NCBI RefSeq assembly: GCF_000716605.1
Contig: NZ_JNXE01000013.1
Span: 1 to 64,000, forward strand
Reading direction: 5' to 3'
Source of the DNA: Streptomyces sp. NRRL F-525
GTDB taxonomy: Bacteria > Actinomycetota > Actinomycetes > Streptomycetales > Streptomycetaceae
DNA: 64,000 bases
The position numbers and the translations under genes are program-made. The notes under the pieces were generated by a model. The model was not told the origin of the DNA, did no database searches, and saw only the letters and a list, made by a program, of their open reading frames with translations. Shown here in pieces: positions 22,956 to 33,095 of this stretch. The stretch's first letter is position 1, and every line of letters starts with the position of its first letter.

Positions 22956-25232
22956 GTGGGACGCCATAGTCGCCGTAGGTCCCCTGCGAAGGGTGACGCC
23001 GCGGACGTGGGTACGGGCACGGGGGTGGGGAAGGGCGGGACGGGTGCGCCTGGGGACGCTCAGGGCGTGCCGGGGGCTCGGGGGCCTCAGGGGGCTCGGG
23101 AGTCGCAGAGGGGGCAGGGGGGACGGCCTGGGGCTTCTCCTGGTTCTGGGCCTGGGGTGATACCTGGCCGACAGCAGCCGCAGCGGTCTTCAGGGAGCGG
23201 GGATACGGGGTACGGGGGGTCGAGCGTTCCAGGTGGGGCGCAGGCTCGGGGGATACCGGGTTTTACGGGTGGGACTCCGGCTCAGGGGGTGCCGCGGTTC
23301 CAGGGGGCGCCTCCAGCGCAGGGCGCACCGCGTTCCGCGGACGGGACGCCTGCTCATGGGATGCCGCGTCACCAGGGTCAGCCGTCGGCTCCAGGTGGGC
23401 CGCGTCCCCCGGAGGGGACACCCGCTCACGGTGTACCGCGTTTCCAAGGGCAGCCGCCCGCTCAAGGTGGACCGCGTCTTCCTGATGGGACCCCGGCTCA
23501 CGGGTCGCCGCGTTTCTTCGGGGGCGGTCCTGCGGCTGGAGGGCCGCGTCTCCCTGATGGCACTCCCGCGCGCGGGGTGCCGCGTTTGCCGGACGGTTGG
23601 TCGGCGCAGGGTGCGCCGCGTTCCGCTGAGGGCACTCCGGCGCACGGCGTTCCCAGGCTTCCGGACGGCACGCCGGCCCATGGGTTTCCCAGGTTGGCCG
23701 ATGGCACCCCGGCCCACGGTTTTCCGAGGTTGCCGGATGGCACCCCGGCTCGCGGTGTTCCGCGTGCGCCGGACGGCACCCCTGCGCACGGCACCGCCCG
23801 TTTCCCCGACGGCACTCCAGCCCACGGGTTTCCGAGGCTGCCCGATGGCACGCCGGCCCACGGTTTCCCGAGGCTGCCCGATGGCACGCCGGCCCACGGT
23901 TTCCCGAGGCTGCCCGACGGCACGCCGGCCCACGGTTTCCCGAGGCTGCCCGACGGCACTCCCGCGCGCGGTGTCTCCAGGCTGCCCGATGGCTCTCCAC
24001 GCGCGCGTGCCGGTCATCCTGAGCAGGCTGAATCCGGGGGCGCCTGGGGTGAGTTGAGGGGACGGAGCGGTGTGGGACCCGGTACACCGGGCGGCCCGCT
24101 CGGCGCCTCTCAAGCCTCGCCCGGCGCACCCGGTACCCCCGGCACGCCCCAGTCCCCCGTCGCCGGTTCGGCCCCCGGGCTGCCCATCCCGCGGCAGCGC
24201 CAGGCTCCTCAAGCCGGTCCCGGGGGAGGCGGCCAGAGCGGTCGTAGGGCCCGGCCTCGGCAGGATTACGTCGACGCCTTCGAAGGGGACGACGACGTCT
24301 TCGCGTCCCGGACCGGCGTCGCGATGCACCCCTCCGACCCGTACGGCTCCGTCACCACCTGGACCCCCGAGAGCGACGCAGACGCCGACGACGAGCCCCC
24401 CGCCGACCTCGACTCCGCGCCCGGGGTCGCCAAGGGCCGTAAAGGACGGACCTACACCGGTATCGCGGCCGCCGCCGTCACCACCGTGCTGGCCGTCATC
24501 GTGGCCGGGCAGGTGGCCAAGGGCGGTGACGGTGACGCGGCGCGGTCGCAGGCGGCGACCGATCGGGCCCGGGATGCCAGGGAGTCGGCCTCGCCGGAGG
24601 TCAGCCCGTCCGGTTCGCCGCGGCTGGTGGCGCTGACGTACGCCCAGAAGATGGCGAAGAAGTATCCGCTCGGCGCCAAGCTCAAGGGGCCGGACAAGTT
24701 CGACGCGGTGCCCGGTGTCGACAAGGCGCCCGGCAAGGGGCGCAAGTACACGTACCGCGTCGACGTGGAGCAGGGGCTCGGGCTGGACGGGACGCTCTTC
24801 GCGCAGGCCGTGCAGAAGACGCTGAACGACAAGCGGAGTTGGGCCCACAACGGCGCCCGTACCTTCGAGCGGATCTACACCGGCAAACCGGACTTCGTGA
24901 TCACCCTGGCCAGTCCTGGTACCACCGCCACGTGGTGCGCCAAGTCCGGGCTGGACACCACCGAGGACAATGTGTCGTGCGACTCGGCGGCCACCGAACG
25001 CGTGATGATCAACGCGTATCGATGGGCGCAGGGGTCGTCAACATATGGGGACAAGATGTACGCGTATCGACAGATGTTGATCAACCATGAGGTCGGTCAT
25101 CGTCTTGGCTACGGGCACGTCACCTGCGACAAGGACGGCGAGTTGGCGCCGGTCATGCAGCAGCAGACCAAGTTCCTCGATCATGACGGGATCCACTGTC
25201 TGCCGAACCCCTGGCCGTACCCGGGCAGTTGA
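22956..25232 (+). CDS. DUF3152 zincin-like protein with repeat-rich N-terminal region
   Basis: 758 residues from GTG 22956. Order: disordered Gly/Pro/Arg region 1-104; twenty 12-residue repeats 105-344; linker; one transmembrane segment at ~497-520 (YTGIAAAAVTTVLAVIVAG); then the extracytoplasmic DUF3152 domain ~565-758. That domain holds a metalloprotease-like signature NHEVGHRLGYGH with His711, Glu712, His715 and His721, and paired Cys residues. The type II topology puts the catalytic-like domain outside and about 495 disordered residues inside. M. tuberculosis Rv3207c (recalled) has the domain without this long head, so the repeat region is the odd part. Peptidase activity is inferred, not shown. 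Confidence 0.9.
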   Translation: MGRHSRRRSPAKGDAADVGTGTGVGKGGTGAPGDAQGVPGARGPQGARESQRGQGGRPGASPGSGPGVIPGRQQPQRSSGSGDTGYGGSSVPGGAQARGIPGFTGGTPAQGVPRFQGAPPAQGAPRSADGTPAHGMPRHQGQPSAPGGPRPPEGTPAHGVPRFQGQPPAQGGPRLPDGTPAHGSPRFFGGGPAAGGPRLPDGTPARGVPRLPDGWSAQGAPRSAEGTPAHGVPRLPDGTPAHGFPRLADGTPAHGFPRLPDGTPARGVPRAPDGTPAHGTARFPDGTPAHGFPRLPDGTPAHGFPRLPDGTPAHGFPRLPDGTPAHGFPRLPDGTPARGVSRLPDGSPRARAGHPEQAESGGAWGELRGRSGVGPGTPGGPLGASQASPGAPGTPGTPQSPVAGSAPGLPIPRQRQAPQAGPGGGGQSGRRARPRQDYVDAFEGDDDVFASRTGVAMHPSDPYGSVTTWTPESDADADDEPPADLDSAPGVAKGRKGRTYTGIAAAAVTTVLAVIVAGQVAKGGDGDAARSQAATDRARDARESASPEVSPSGSPRLVALTYAQKMAKKYPLGAKLKGPDKFDAVPGVDKAPGKGRKYTYRVDVEQGLGLDGTLFAQAVQKTLNDKRSWAHNGARTFERIYTGKPDFVITLASPGTTATWCAKSGLDTTEDNVSCDSAATERVMINAYRWAQGSSTYGDKMYAYRQMLINHEVGHRLGYGHVTCDKDGELAPVMQQQTKFLDHDGIHCLPNPWPYPGS
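23268..23987 (+). repeat. Twenty in-frame 36-bp tandem repeats (12-residue units)
   Basis: Consensus DGTPAHGFPRLP. Units run without a break from 23268 to 23987. The first ten are divergent (for example GAPPAQGAPRSA, GQPSAPGGPRPP). Units 16-19 are almost identical in DNA, indicating recent slippage or unequal exchange. The reading frame is kept throughout. This is coding, not a CRISPR array. Confidence 0.95.
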
Positions 25233-25252
25233 CGGGCGACGCTTATGTCACA

Positions 25253-25281
25253 TTGACACGAGCCGCAACTTCCATCATATT
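25253..25281 (+). promoter_or_regulatory. Promoter placing the transcript start on the leader-peptide ATG
   Basis: Consensus -35 TTGACA at 25253-25258, 17-base spacer, and -10 CATATT at 25276-25281. The expected start of transcription is 25287-25289, that is, at or next to ATG 25289, predicting a leaderless mRNA. Confidence 0.65.
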
Positions 25282-25288
25282 TTTGCGC

Positions 25289-25381
25289 ATGTGGTCTAGT
25301 CATGTCCCGAACCGCGCCGCCATCGAGCTGGCGCTCATCGGCGTGACCCCGCTCTGCGTGGCCGACATCCTCTGTCGCTGA
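25289..25381 (+). CDS. Putative leaderless regulatory leader peptide, 30 aa, with two Cys codons
   Basis: The peptide begins MWSSHVPNRAAIEL and ends VTPLCVADILCR-TGA. It follows an excellent promoter with no room for a ribosome site, so it would be translated leaderlessly. Short peptides of this shape, with late Cys codons and an Arg end, are known in actinobacteria as putative leader peptides, and leaderless Cys-codon uORFs mediate cysteine-responsive attenuation in mycobacteria. Here it precedes an oligopeptide-type ABC operon by about 210 bases. A sulfur-responsive role is inference. Confidence 0.6.
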   Translation: MWSSHVPNRAAIELALIGVTPLCVADILCR

Positions 25382-25589
25382 ACACCGCCCCTGGCGTTCG
25401 TGTCGCGACCCGCACCACCGCGCCCTTGCCCGTGTGACCTCGGCAGGGCTTTCTCGACGACCTGACGCCGGGGCAGACGGCTGTTCACTCCCGTCTCACT
25501 CCTCGTCCATCCGTCTCACTATTCGAGAGATCTGCGCGAGATCCGCGAAAGATCCCCGAAGGTCCCCCCCTCGAGAGGTCGTCATTCCG
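25382..25589 (+). promoter_or_regulatory. 208-nt untranslated interval with terminator-like hairpin (candidate attenuator)
   Basis: CCTTGCC at 25424-25430 can pair with GGCAGGG at 25442-25448 and is followed by CTTTCT, a weak intrinsic terminator about 43 bases past the leader stop. A second hairpin, AGACGG with CCGTCT, occurs near 25478-25499, and CCGTCTCACT is directly repeated soon after. Together these could switch read-through into the ABC operon. Confidence 0.4.
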
Positions 25590-27308
25590 ATGCGTCAACC
25601 GTCCGTCATAGCCCGGCGCGTGGCCGTGGCATCCGTCAGCCTGGCCGTGGCGGCGGGCGCCGCCGCCTGCGGGCCGAAGGACAACGATGCCAAGGGCTCC
25701 GGCGGTGACTCCACGCCCCACAAGGGCGGCACGCTCACGGTCCTGAACGCGCAGCCCCAGGAGGACTTCGACCCCGCCCGCCTGTACACCTCCGGCGGCG
25801 GCAACGTCCCCTCCCTCGTCTTCCGCACCCTCACCACCCGCAACCGCGAGAACGGCGCGGCCGGTGCCAAGGTCGTCCCGGACCTCGCCACCGACACCGG
25901 GCGCCCCAACAAGGACGCGACCGTGTGGACGTACACCCTGAAGAAGGGCCTCAAGTACGAGGACGGGACCGCGATCACCTCGGCCGACATCAAGTACGGC
26001 ATCGAGCGCTCCTTCGCCCCCGAACTCTCCGGCGGCGCGCCCTACTTGCGGGACTGGCTGGTCGGCGCGGCCGACTACCAGGGGCCGTACAAGGACAAGA
26101 AGGGGCTCAGCGCGATCGAGACTCCTGACAGCCGGACCATCGTTTTCCACCTGAACAAGCCCGAGGGCGAGTTCCCGTACCTCGCCACGCAGACGCAGTT
26201 CACGCCCGTCCCGAAGGGCAAGGACACGGGGACCAAGTACGAGGAGCACCCGGTCTCGTCGGGGCCGTACAAGGTCGTCAGCAACCAGAACGACGGTGAG
26301 ACGATCGTCCTGGAGCGCAACAAGTACTGGTCCACGGCGACCGACGCCGAGCGCAAGGCCTACCCGGACAAGATCGACGTGAAGTCGGGGCTCGACTCGT
26401 CCGTGATCAACCAGCGGTTGTCCGCGTCTCAGGGTGCGGACGCCGCGGCTGTCACGACGGACACCAACCTCGGGCCCGCCGAGCTCGCCAAGGTGACCGG
26501 TGACAAGGAGCTCGCGGCGCGCGTCGGCACCGGGCACTTCGGTTACACGAACTACATCGCGTTCAACCCCAAGGTCGCGCCGTTCAACAACGTCAAGGTG
26601 CGGCAGGCGATCTCGTACGCCATCGACCGGTCGTCGGTGGTGAACGCGGCGGGCGGTTCGTCGCTGGCGGAGGCCGCGACCACCTTCCTGCCGAACCAGA
26701 AGTCGTTCGGGTACGACCCCTACGACCTCTTCCCGGCGGGCGCGTCCGGCAACGCGGCGAAGGCCAAGGAGCTGCTGAAGGAGGCCGGTTACCCGAAGGG
26801 GATCACGGTCACGCTGACGCACTCCAACGACAAGGACTTCGAGACCAGCCCCGAGATCGCGACCGCGATCCAGGACGCGCTCAAGAAGGCCGGCATCACC
26901 GTCAAGCTCCAGGGCCTGGAGATCAACGACTACAAGGACAAGATCCACAGCGTCAAGACCGAGCCGGGCTTCTTCCTCGCCCACTGGGGTGCCGACTGGC
27001 CCTCCGGCGGTCCCTTCCTCGCCCCGATCTTCGACGGGCGCCAGATCGTCAAGGACGGCGCGAACTTCAACACCGGCCTGCTCAATGACAAGTCGGTCAA
27101 TGCGGAGATTGATTCGATCAACAAGTTGACGAATCTTGACGAGGCCGCCAAGCGGTGGGGTGCACTGGACAAGAAGATCGGCGAGCAGGCCCTGACCGTG
27201 CCGCTGTTCCACCCCGTCTACAAGCGGCTGGTCGGCAAGGACATCAGGAACGTCGTGATCAGCGACTGGACCGGCGTCCTGGACATCTCCCAGGTCGCGG
27301 TCAAGTAA
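25590..27308 (+). CDS. ABC transporter substrate-binding lipoprotein, family 5 (oligopeptide/dipeptide type)
   Basis: 572 residues from ATG 25590 (MRQPSVIARRVAVASVSLAV). Signal peptide with a lipobox-like AGAAAC, mature N-terminus CGPKDNDAKGSGG. SBP family 5 features: KGGTLTVLNAQPQEDFDP, the LTTRNRENG strand and KFEDGTxITSADIKYGIERSF-like segment at ~130-155, and VRQAISYAIDRSSVVNAAGG near 345. The protein would be anchored outside the membrane to capture peptides or a related ligand and hand it to the two permeases encoded next. The upstream Cys leader peptide hints at a sulfur-containing ligand (inference). Confidence 0.93.
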   Translation: MRQPSVIARRVAVASVSLAVAAGAAACGPKDNDAKGSGGDSTPHKGGTLTVLNAQPQEDFDPARLYTSGGGNVPSLVFRTLTTRNRENGAAGAKVVPDLATDTGRPNKDATVWTYTLKKGLKYEDGTAITSADIKYGIERSFAPELSGGAPYLRDWLVGAADYQGPYKDKKGLSAIETPDSRTIVFHLNKPEGEFPYLATQTQFTPVPKGKDTGTKYEEHPVSSGPYKVVSNQNDGETIVLERNKYWSTATDAERKAYPDKIDVKSGLDSSVINQRLSASQGADAAAVTTDTNLGPAELAKVTGDKELAARVGTGHFGYTNYIAFNPKVAPFNNVKVRQAISYAIDRSSVVNAAGGSSLAEAATTFLPNQKSFGYDPYDLFPAGASGNAAKAKELLKEAGYPKGITVTLTHSNDKDFETSPEIATAIQDALKKAGITVKLQGLEINDYKDKIHSVKTEPGFFLAHWGADWPSGGPFLAPIFDGRQIVKDGANFNTGLLNDKSVNAEIDSINKLTNLDEAAKRWGALDKKIGEQALTVPLFHPVYKRLVGKDIRNVVISDWTGVLDISQVAVK

Positions 27309-27312
27309 CCCC

Positions 27313-28419
27313 ATGAGCGAGGCACTTGTCGCCTCCCAGACCGCCGGGACGGACCTCTCCGTCCCGGCGGTCTCGGGGGCCCGTCAGTTCTGGCGGCGGC
27401 TGCGAGCGCAGCGCGCCGCCCTCGTCGCGGCGGCCGTCGTCGCCCTGCTCGTCCTGGTCGCGCTCGCCGCGCCGCTGCTCACCGCGATCGAGGGCCAGGA
27501 CCCGTTCACCTACCACCCCTCGCTCATCGACTCCGCGCGCGGGGGCGTGCCGACCGGCTCCTTCGGGGGCATCACCGGCGGCCACTGGCTCGGCGTCGAA
27601 CCGCAGACCGGGCGCGACCTGTTCGCCCGTCTCGTCTACGGCGCCCGGGTCTCCCTGGGGGTCGCGCTGGGGGCGACCGTCGTCCAGGTCTTCGTCGGTG
27701 TCGTGATCGGCGTCGCCGCCGGGCTCGGGAACCGATGGGTTGATCAAGTGTTGAGCCGGGTCACCGACATCATCGTGGCGATGCCCTTGATGATCATGTC
27801 GTTGGCGCTGCTCGCGATCGTCCCCGACAGCTTTCCGCGCCCCCTGCTGGTCGCCCTGGTCATCGGCCTGATCGCCTGGGGCAACGTCGCGAAGATCGTG
27901 CGCGCCCAGACGCTCACCCTGAAGGAACTCGACTACGTCGCCGCCGCCCGGCTCAGCGGCTGGGGCACCTGGCGCATCGCCCGCCGCGAACTGCTGCCCG
28001 GCCTGGCCGCGCCCGTCATCACGTACTCCGCGCTCCTCTTCCCGATGAACATCAGCGCCGAGGCCGCGCTGTCCTTCCTCGGTGTCGGCGTGAAGCCGCC
28101 GACGCCCTCCTGGGGGCAGATGCTCACCGCCGCCGACGTCTGGTACCAGGCCGCCCCGCAGTACCTGCTGCTGCCCGCCGGCGCGCTCTTCGTCACCGTG
28201 CTCTCCCTGACGGTCCTCGGCGACGGCGTCCGCACGGCCCTCGACCCGCGCGCGGCCTCCCGCCTGCGTGTCGGCACGGGGCGCAAGCGCGAGGCGAAGG
28301 CGGACGCGAGCGGCAAGAAGCCCGCGGTGGACGCCGGTTCCGGCCAGTCAACAGTTGATCAAGGCGTCAACACGATCAAGTCGGCCGACGCCAACGCCGC
28401 GAAGGAGGACCCGGCATGA
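27313..28419 (+). CDS. ABC transporter permease, DppC/OppC type
   Basis: 368 residues, four bases after the binding-protein gene. N-terminal FWRRLRAQRAALVAAAVVALLVLVALAAPLL is the OppC_N segment; the binding-protein-dependent permease domain covers ~95-305 with about six spans and the coupling (EAA) loop AARLSGWGTWRIARRELLPGL. The C-terminal 60 residues are Lys/Asp/Ala-rich (AKADASGKKPAVDAGSG), a cytosolic tail longer than in most OppC proteins. It forms the channel with the next gene's product. Confidence 0.93.
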   Translation: MSEALVASQTAGTDLSVPAVSGARQFWRRLRAQRAALVAAAVVALLVLVALAAPLLTAIEGQDPFTYHPSLIDSARGGVPTGSFGGITGGHWLGVEPQTGRDLFARLVYGARVSLGVALGATVVQVFVGVVIGVAAGLGNRWVDQVLSRVTDIIVAMPLMIMSLALLAIVPDSFPRPLLVALVIGLIAWGNVAKIVRAQTLTLKELDYVAAARLSGWGTWRIARRELLPGLAAPVITYSALLFPMNISAEAALSFLGVGVKPPTPSWGQMLTAADVWYQAAPQYLLLPAGALFVTVLSLTVLGDGVRTALDPRAASRLRVGTGRKREAKADASGKKPAVDAGSGQSTVDQGVNTIKSADANAAKEDPA

Positions 28420-29410
28420 GCGGCTTCGGAGGCTTCGTCCTGCGCCGGGCCATCGGCACCGTGATCACCTTGCTCGCCATCTCGGTGATCATCTACGTGG
28501 TCTTCTACGCCACCCCCGGGAACGTCGCCCAGATCACCTGCGGCCCGCGCTGCTCCCCGGAGCAAGTGCACCAGGTCTCCCAGCAGTTGAGGCTCGACGA
28601 CCCGCTGTACCTCCGCTACTGGCACTTCCTCCAGGGCATCCTCGTCGGCCAGGACTACTCGACGGGCACCTCCGTGGAGCACTGCTCGGCGCCCTGCCTC
28701 GGGCAGTCGTACCAGGGCGACCAGCAGGTCACCCAGCTGATCCTGTCGAAGCTGCCGGTCAGCCTGTCCCTGGTGTTCGGCGCGATGGTCCTGTGGCTGA
28801 TTCTCGGCGTCGGCACCGGCATCCTTTCCGCGTGGCGGCGCGGCCGGTTCACCGAGCGCCTACTGACCGGCATCACCCTCGCGGGCGTCGCCACCCCGGT
28901 GTTCGTGATCGGCCTGGTGCTGATGATCGTCGTCTGCGGGCAGCTGCAGCTCCTGCCCTTCCCGCAGTACGTGAGTCTCACCGACGACCCCGAACAGTGG
29001 GCCTGGAACCTGCTGTTGCCGTGGCTCTCCCTGGCCCTCATCGAGGCCGCCACGTTCGCCCGGCTCACCCGGGCGTCGATGCTGGAGACGCTCGCCGAGG
29101 ACCACATCCGGACCTTCCGCGCGTACGGCGTCGGCGAGCGGTCCATCATCGGGCGGCACGCGCTGCGCGGGGCACTCGCGCCGATCATCGCGCTCAACGC
29201 CAACAACGTCGGCTCGGCGGTCGGCGGCGCGGTGCTCACCGAGACGCTCTTCGGGCTGCCCGGCATCGGACAGGAACTCGTCCACGCCGTCAATGTCGTC
29301 GACCTGCCGGTGGTCGTCGGCATGGTCCTGGTCATCGGCTTCTTCGTGGTCATCGCCAACGCCGTCGCGGACGTGCTGTACGCGGTGGCCGACCGACGGG
29401 TGGTGCTCGC

Positions 29411-29414
<4 letters not shown>
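28416..29414 (+). CDS. ABC transporter permease, DppB/OppB type
   Basis: 332 residues. Its ATG overlaps the previous stop (ATGA at 28416-28419). N-terminal FVLRRAIGTVITLLAISVIIYVVFYATPG, a large external loop with three or four Cys residues (ITCGPRCSPEQ, HCSAPCLG), and an EAA coupling loop FRAYGVGERSIIGRHALRGAL. The Cys-bearing loop is a noteworthy variation, possibly disulfide-bonded outside the cell. The order here is binding protein, C-type, B-type, ATPase, rather than the more common B before C. Confidence 0.93.
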
Positions 29415-31025
<1,611 letters not shown>

Positions 31026-31036
<11 letters not shown>

Positions 31037-31135
31037 CGGTACCGTCGCGACGACGTGACGGTGCCGTCCCGACGACGAGACGGTGCCGTCCCGACGACGG
31101 GACTGTGCCGTCCCCGAGACGTGACGGGCTCGTCG
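31026..31135. repeat. 22-bp tandem repeat, five units, each built on a GACGGTACCGTC-type palindrome
   Basis: Units at 31026-31047, 31048-31069, 31070-31091, 31092-31113 and a decayed fifth at 31114-31135. The core of unit 1 is the perfect 12-bp palindrome GACGGTACCGTC; later units have GACGGTGCCGTC. The array begins in the last codons of the ATPase gene and ends in the terminator hairpin. Confidence 0.85.
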
Positions 31136-31154
31136 CTACGGCACCGTAGCGACG
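31131..31154 (+). terminator. Terminator hairpin after the ABC operon
   Basis: CGTCGCTACGG at 31131-31141 pairs perfectly with CCGTAGCGACG at 31144-31154 across 2 bases (in practice a loop of 4 or more). It closes the tandem repeat array. There is no T-run. The following 31155-31355 holds the promoter region of the glycosyltransferase gene, with nothing else recognised. Confidence 0.7.
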
Positions 31155-31355
31155 GCCCGACGGCGGTCTGACGTTCCGTGCGCGATTGATCTCTTAGCGC
31201 GACGGAACGCAAACCGCACAGGAAAGTTACGCCCGTTCACCCCTTTTGGTGGCGCGATGGACAACCGTCCGTCGCGCCACCGCCTTGTCCGCATACGTTC
31301 GTCCCGCTGCGAGCCGCCGGGTCAACGGCGGCTCCCCATATGGGAGATCGGGGGT

Positions 31356-33095
31356 GTGCCCGTGCGCATAGGACTGCTTACGGAGGGTGGCTATCCGTAT
31401 GTGAGCGGTGACGCCAGACTCTGGTGCGACCGGCTCGTACGCGGGCTCGGGCAGCACGAGTTCGACATCTACGCGCTCAGCCGCAGCGAGCGCCAGGAGG
31501 ACGAGGGCTGGCTCGAACTGCCGCCCCAGGTCGCCCGGGTGCGTACCGCGCCGCTGTGGACCGCCGAGGACGACGGGGTGACCCTCGGACGCCGCGCGCG
31601 CCGGCGGTTCGCCGAGTGCTACCAGGAGCTGGCGGCCGTGCTGTGCGAGGGCGACGGCCAGGCCTCCCTGGAGGTGGCGGAAGGGGCGCCGGGCGAGCAG
31701 GAGGTGCCCTCCGCCGATGTGGCGGACCGTTTCGCCAACGCGCTGTACGGGCTCGCCGAACTCGCCCGCGGCGAGGGCGGACTCGTAGGCGCGCTGCGTT
31801 CCGAAAGCGCCGTACGTGCGCTGGAACGCGCCTGTCGTGCGCCCGGCGCACTCCGCCCGGCACGCGAGGCGCGTGTGCCCGAACTCCTCACCGTCGCCGC
31901 GCAGTTGGAACGCGCCCTGCGCCCCCTCTCGCTCGACTGGTACGAGGACGACGCCCTTGGCTCCGTGGACCTCTGCCACGCGACCGCCGGCGGCACCGCG
32001 GCCCTGCCCGGACTGCTCGCCCACCACTTCGCCGGCGTACCGCTGCTGGTGACCGAGTACGGCGTGCAGCTGCGCACGCACTACCTGGCCTCCGCCGACG
32101 CGCCGCCCGCCGTACGGGCCCTGCTCGCCGCCTTCCACGGCAGGCTGGCCGCCGAGACCTACCGGCGGGCCACGCTGATCACCCCGGGCAACAGCCACAC
32201 CCGCCGCTGGCAGGAACGCTGCGGCGCCGACCGCGCGAAGCTCCGCACGGTCCACCCCGGCATGGAGGCGACCCGCTTCGCGGAGGTCGGCGAGGCACCC
32301 GACGGGGCGGACCCGGACACGCTGGTGTGGGTCGGCCGTGTCGAACCCGCGAAGGACCTGATCTCCCTCCTCCACGCCTTCGCGGAGATCCGCAAGGACG
32401 AGCCCAAGGCGCACCTGCGGATCGTCGGCGCGCCCGCCGGCGCCGAGGGCGAGGCCTACCTCGGCCACTGCAGGGCGCTGGCCGCCCAGCTCTTCCCCGA
32501 CGAGGCCGAGGGCGTGCACGCGGTCGGCGACAACCCGGTGTCCTTCGAGGAGATCGGCGGCCCGGACGCCCCCACGCTCGCCGAGGCGTACGCGGCCGGC
32601 ACGGTGATCGTCCTGTCGAGTGTCGTCGAAGGCTTCCCGCTCAGCCTGGTCGAGGCCATGTTCTGCGGCCGGGCGACCGTGTCCACGGACGTCGGCGCGG
32701 TGGTCGAGGTCATCGGCGGTACAGGGCTGGTCGTGCCCCCGCGCAATCCGCGGGCGCTCGCGGAGGCGTGCGTGAGCCTGTTGCGCGACTCCGAGCGCCG
32801 TGAGCGCCTGGGCGCCGCCGCGCGCGCCCGAGCGCTCGAACTGTTCACCGTCGAGCAGAACATCGCGGCATTTCACAGCATTTACCTGGAGATCGTCTCG
32901 CACTCCCCGGTCCGCCGCGTCGTCCTGAACGAGGCAGGCGAACCCCTCCCCTTCGCAGCCCCGGCCGAGTCCCACGTCCCCGGCCGCTGGACCGGCCCGA
33001 TGGCCCGCGTCGTGGCCCGCGGCGGCCCCACGTGGGCGACCGGAACGCCAGTACGCGCCACACCTCCCCTGCCCGCCACGGAGGCAGCCCGATGA
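31356..33095 (+). CDS. PelF-like family 4 glycosyltransferase (DUF3492 N-terminus)
   Basis: 579 residues from GTG 31356, chosen for GGGAG at 31342-31346; GTG 31362 is next. The N-terminus VRIGLLTEGGYPYVSGDARLW matches the EGxYPYV-G--W pattern of DUF3492 proteins such as PelF, which use UDP-GalNAc to build the Pel polymer. The C-terminal GT4 domain has VWVGRVEPAKDLISLLHAF and the nucleotide-sugar motif EGFPLSLVEAMFCGRATVSTD. No signal or membrane span, so it is cytosolic. ATGA overlap with the next gene indicates coupling. Sugar specificity is inferred from family and neighbours. Confidence 0.88.
   Translation: MPVRIGLLTEGGYPYVSGDARLWCDRLVRGLGQHEFDIYALSRSERQEDEGWLELPPQVARVRTAPLWTAEDDGVTLGRRARRRFAECYQELAAVLCEGDGQASLEVAEGAPGEQEVPSADVADRFANALYGLAELARGEGGLVGALRSESAVRALERACRAPGALRPAREARVPELLTVAAQLERALRPLSLDWYEDDALGSVDLCHATAGGTAALPGLLAHHFAGVPLLVTEYGVQLRTHYLASADAPPAVRALLAAFHGRLAAETYRRATLITPGNSHTRRWQERCGADRAKLRTVHPGMEATRFAEVGEAPDGADPDTLVWVGRVEPAKDLISLLHAFAEIRKDEPKAHLRIVGAPAGAEGEAYLGHCRALAAQLFPDEAEGVHAVGDNPVSFEEIGGPDAPTLAEAYAAGTVIVLSSVVEGFPLSLVEAMFCGRATVSTDVGAVVEVIGGTGLVVPPRNPRALAEACVSLLRDSERRERLGAAARARALELFTVEQNIAAFHSIYLEIVSHSPVRRVVLNEAGEPLPFAAPAESHVPGRWTGPMARVVARGGPTWATGTPVRATPPLPATEAAR

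Noticed and set aside
23268..23987. Regular 36-bp repeats considered as a CRISPR array
   Set aside because: Units are contiguous with no unique spacers, stay in one reading frame and encode a coherent 12-residue peptide repeat; no cas genes nearby.
23190..24848. 552-codon minus-strand repetitive frame
   Set aside because: Antisense of the 12-residue repeats of the DUF3152 gene.
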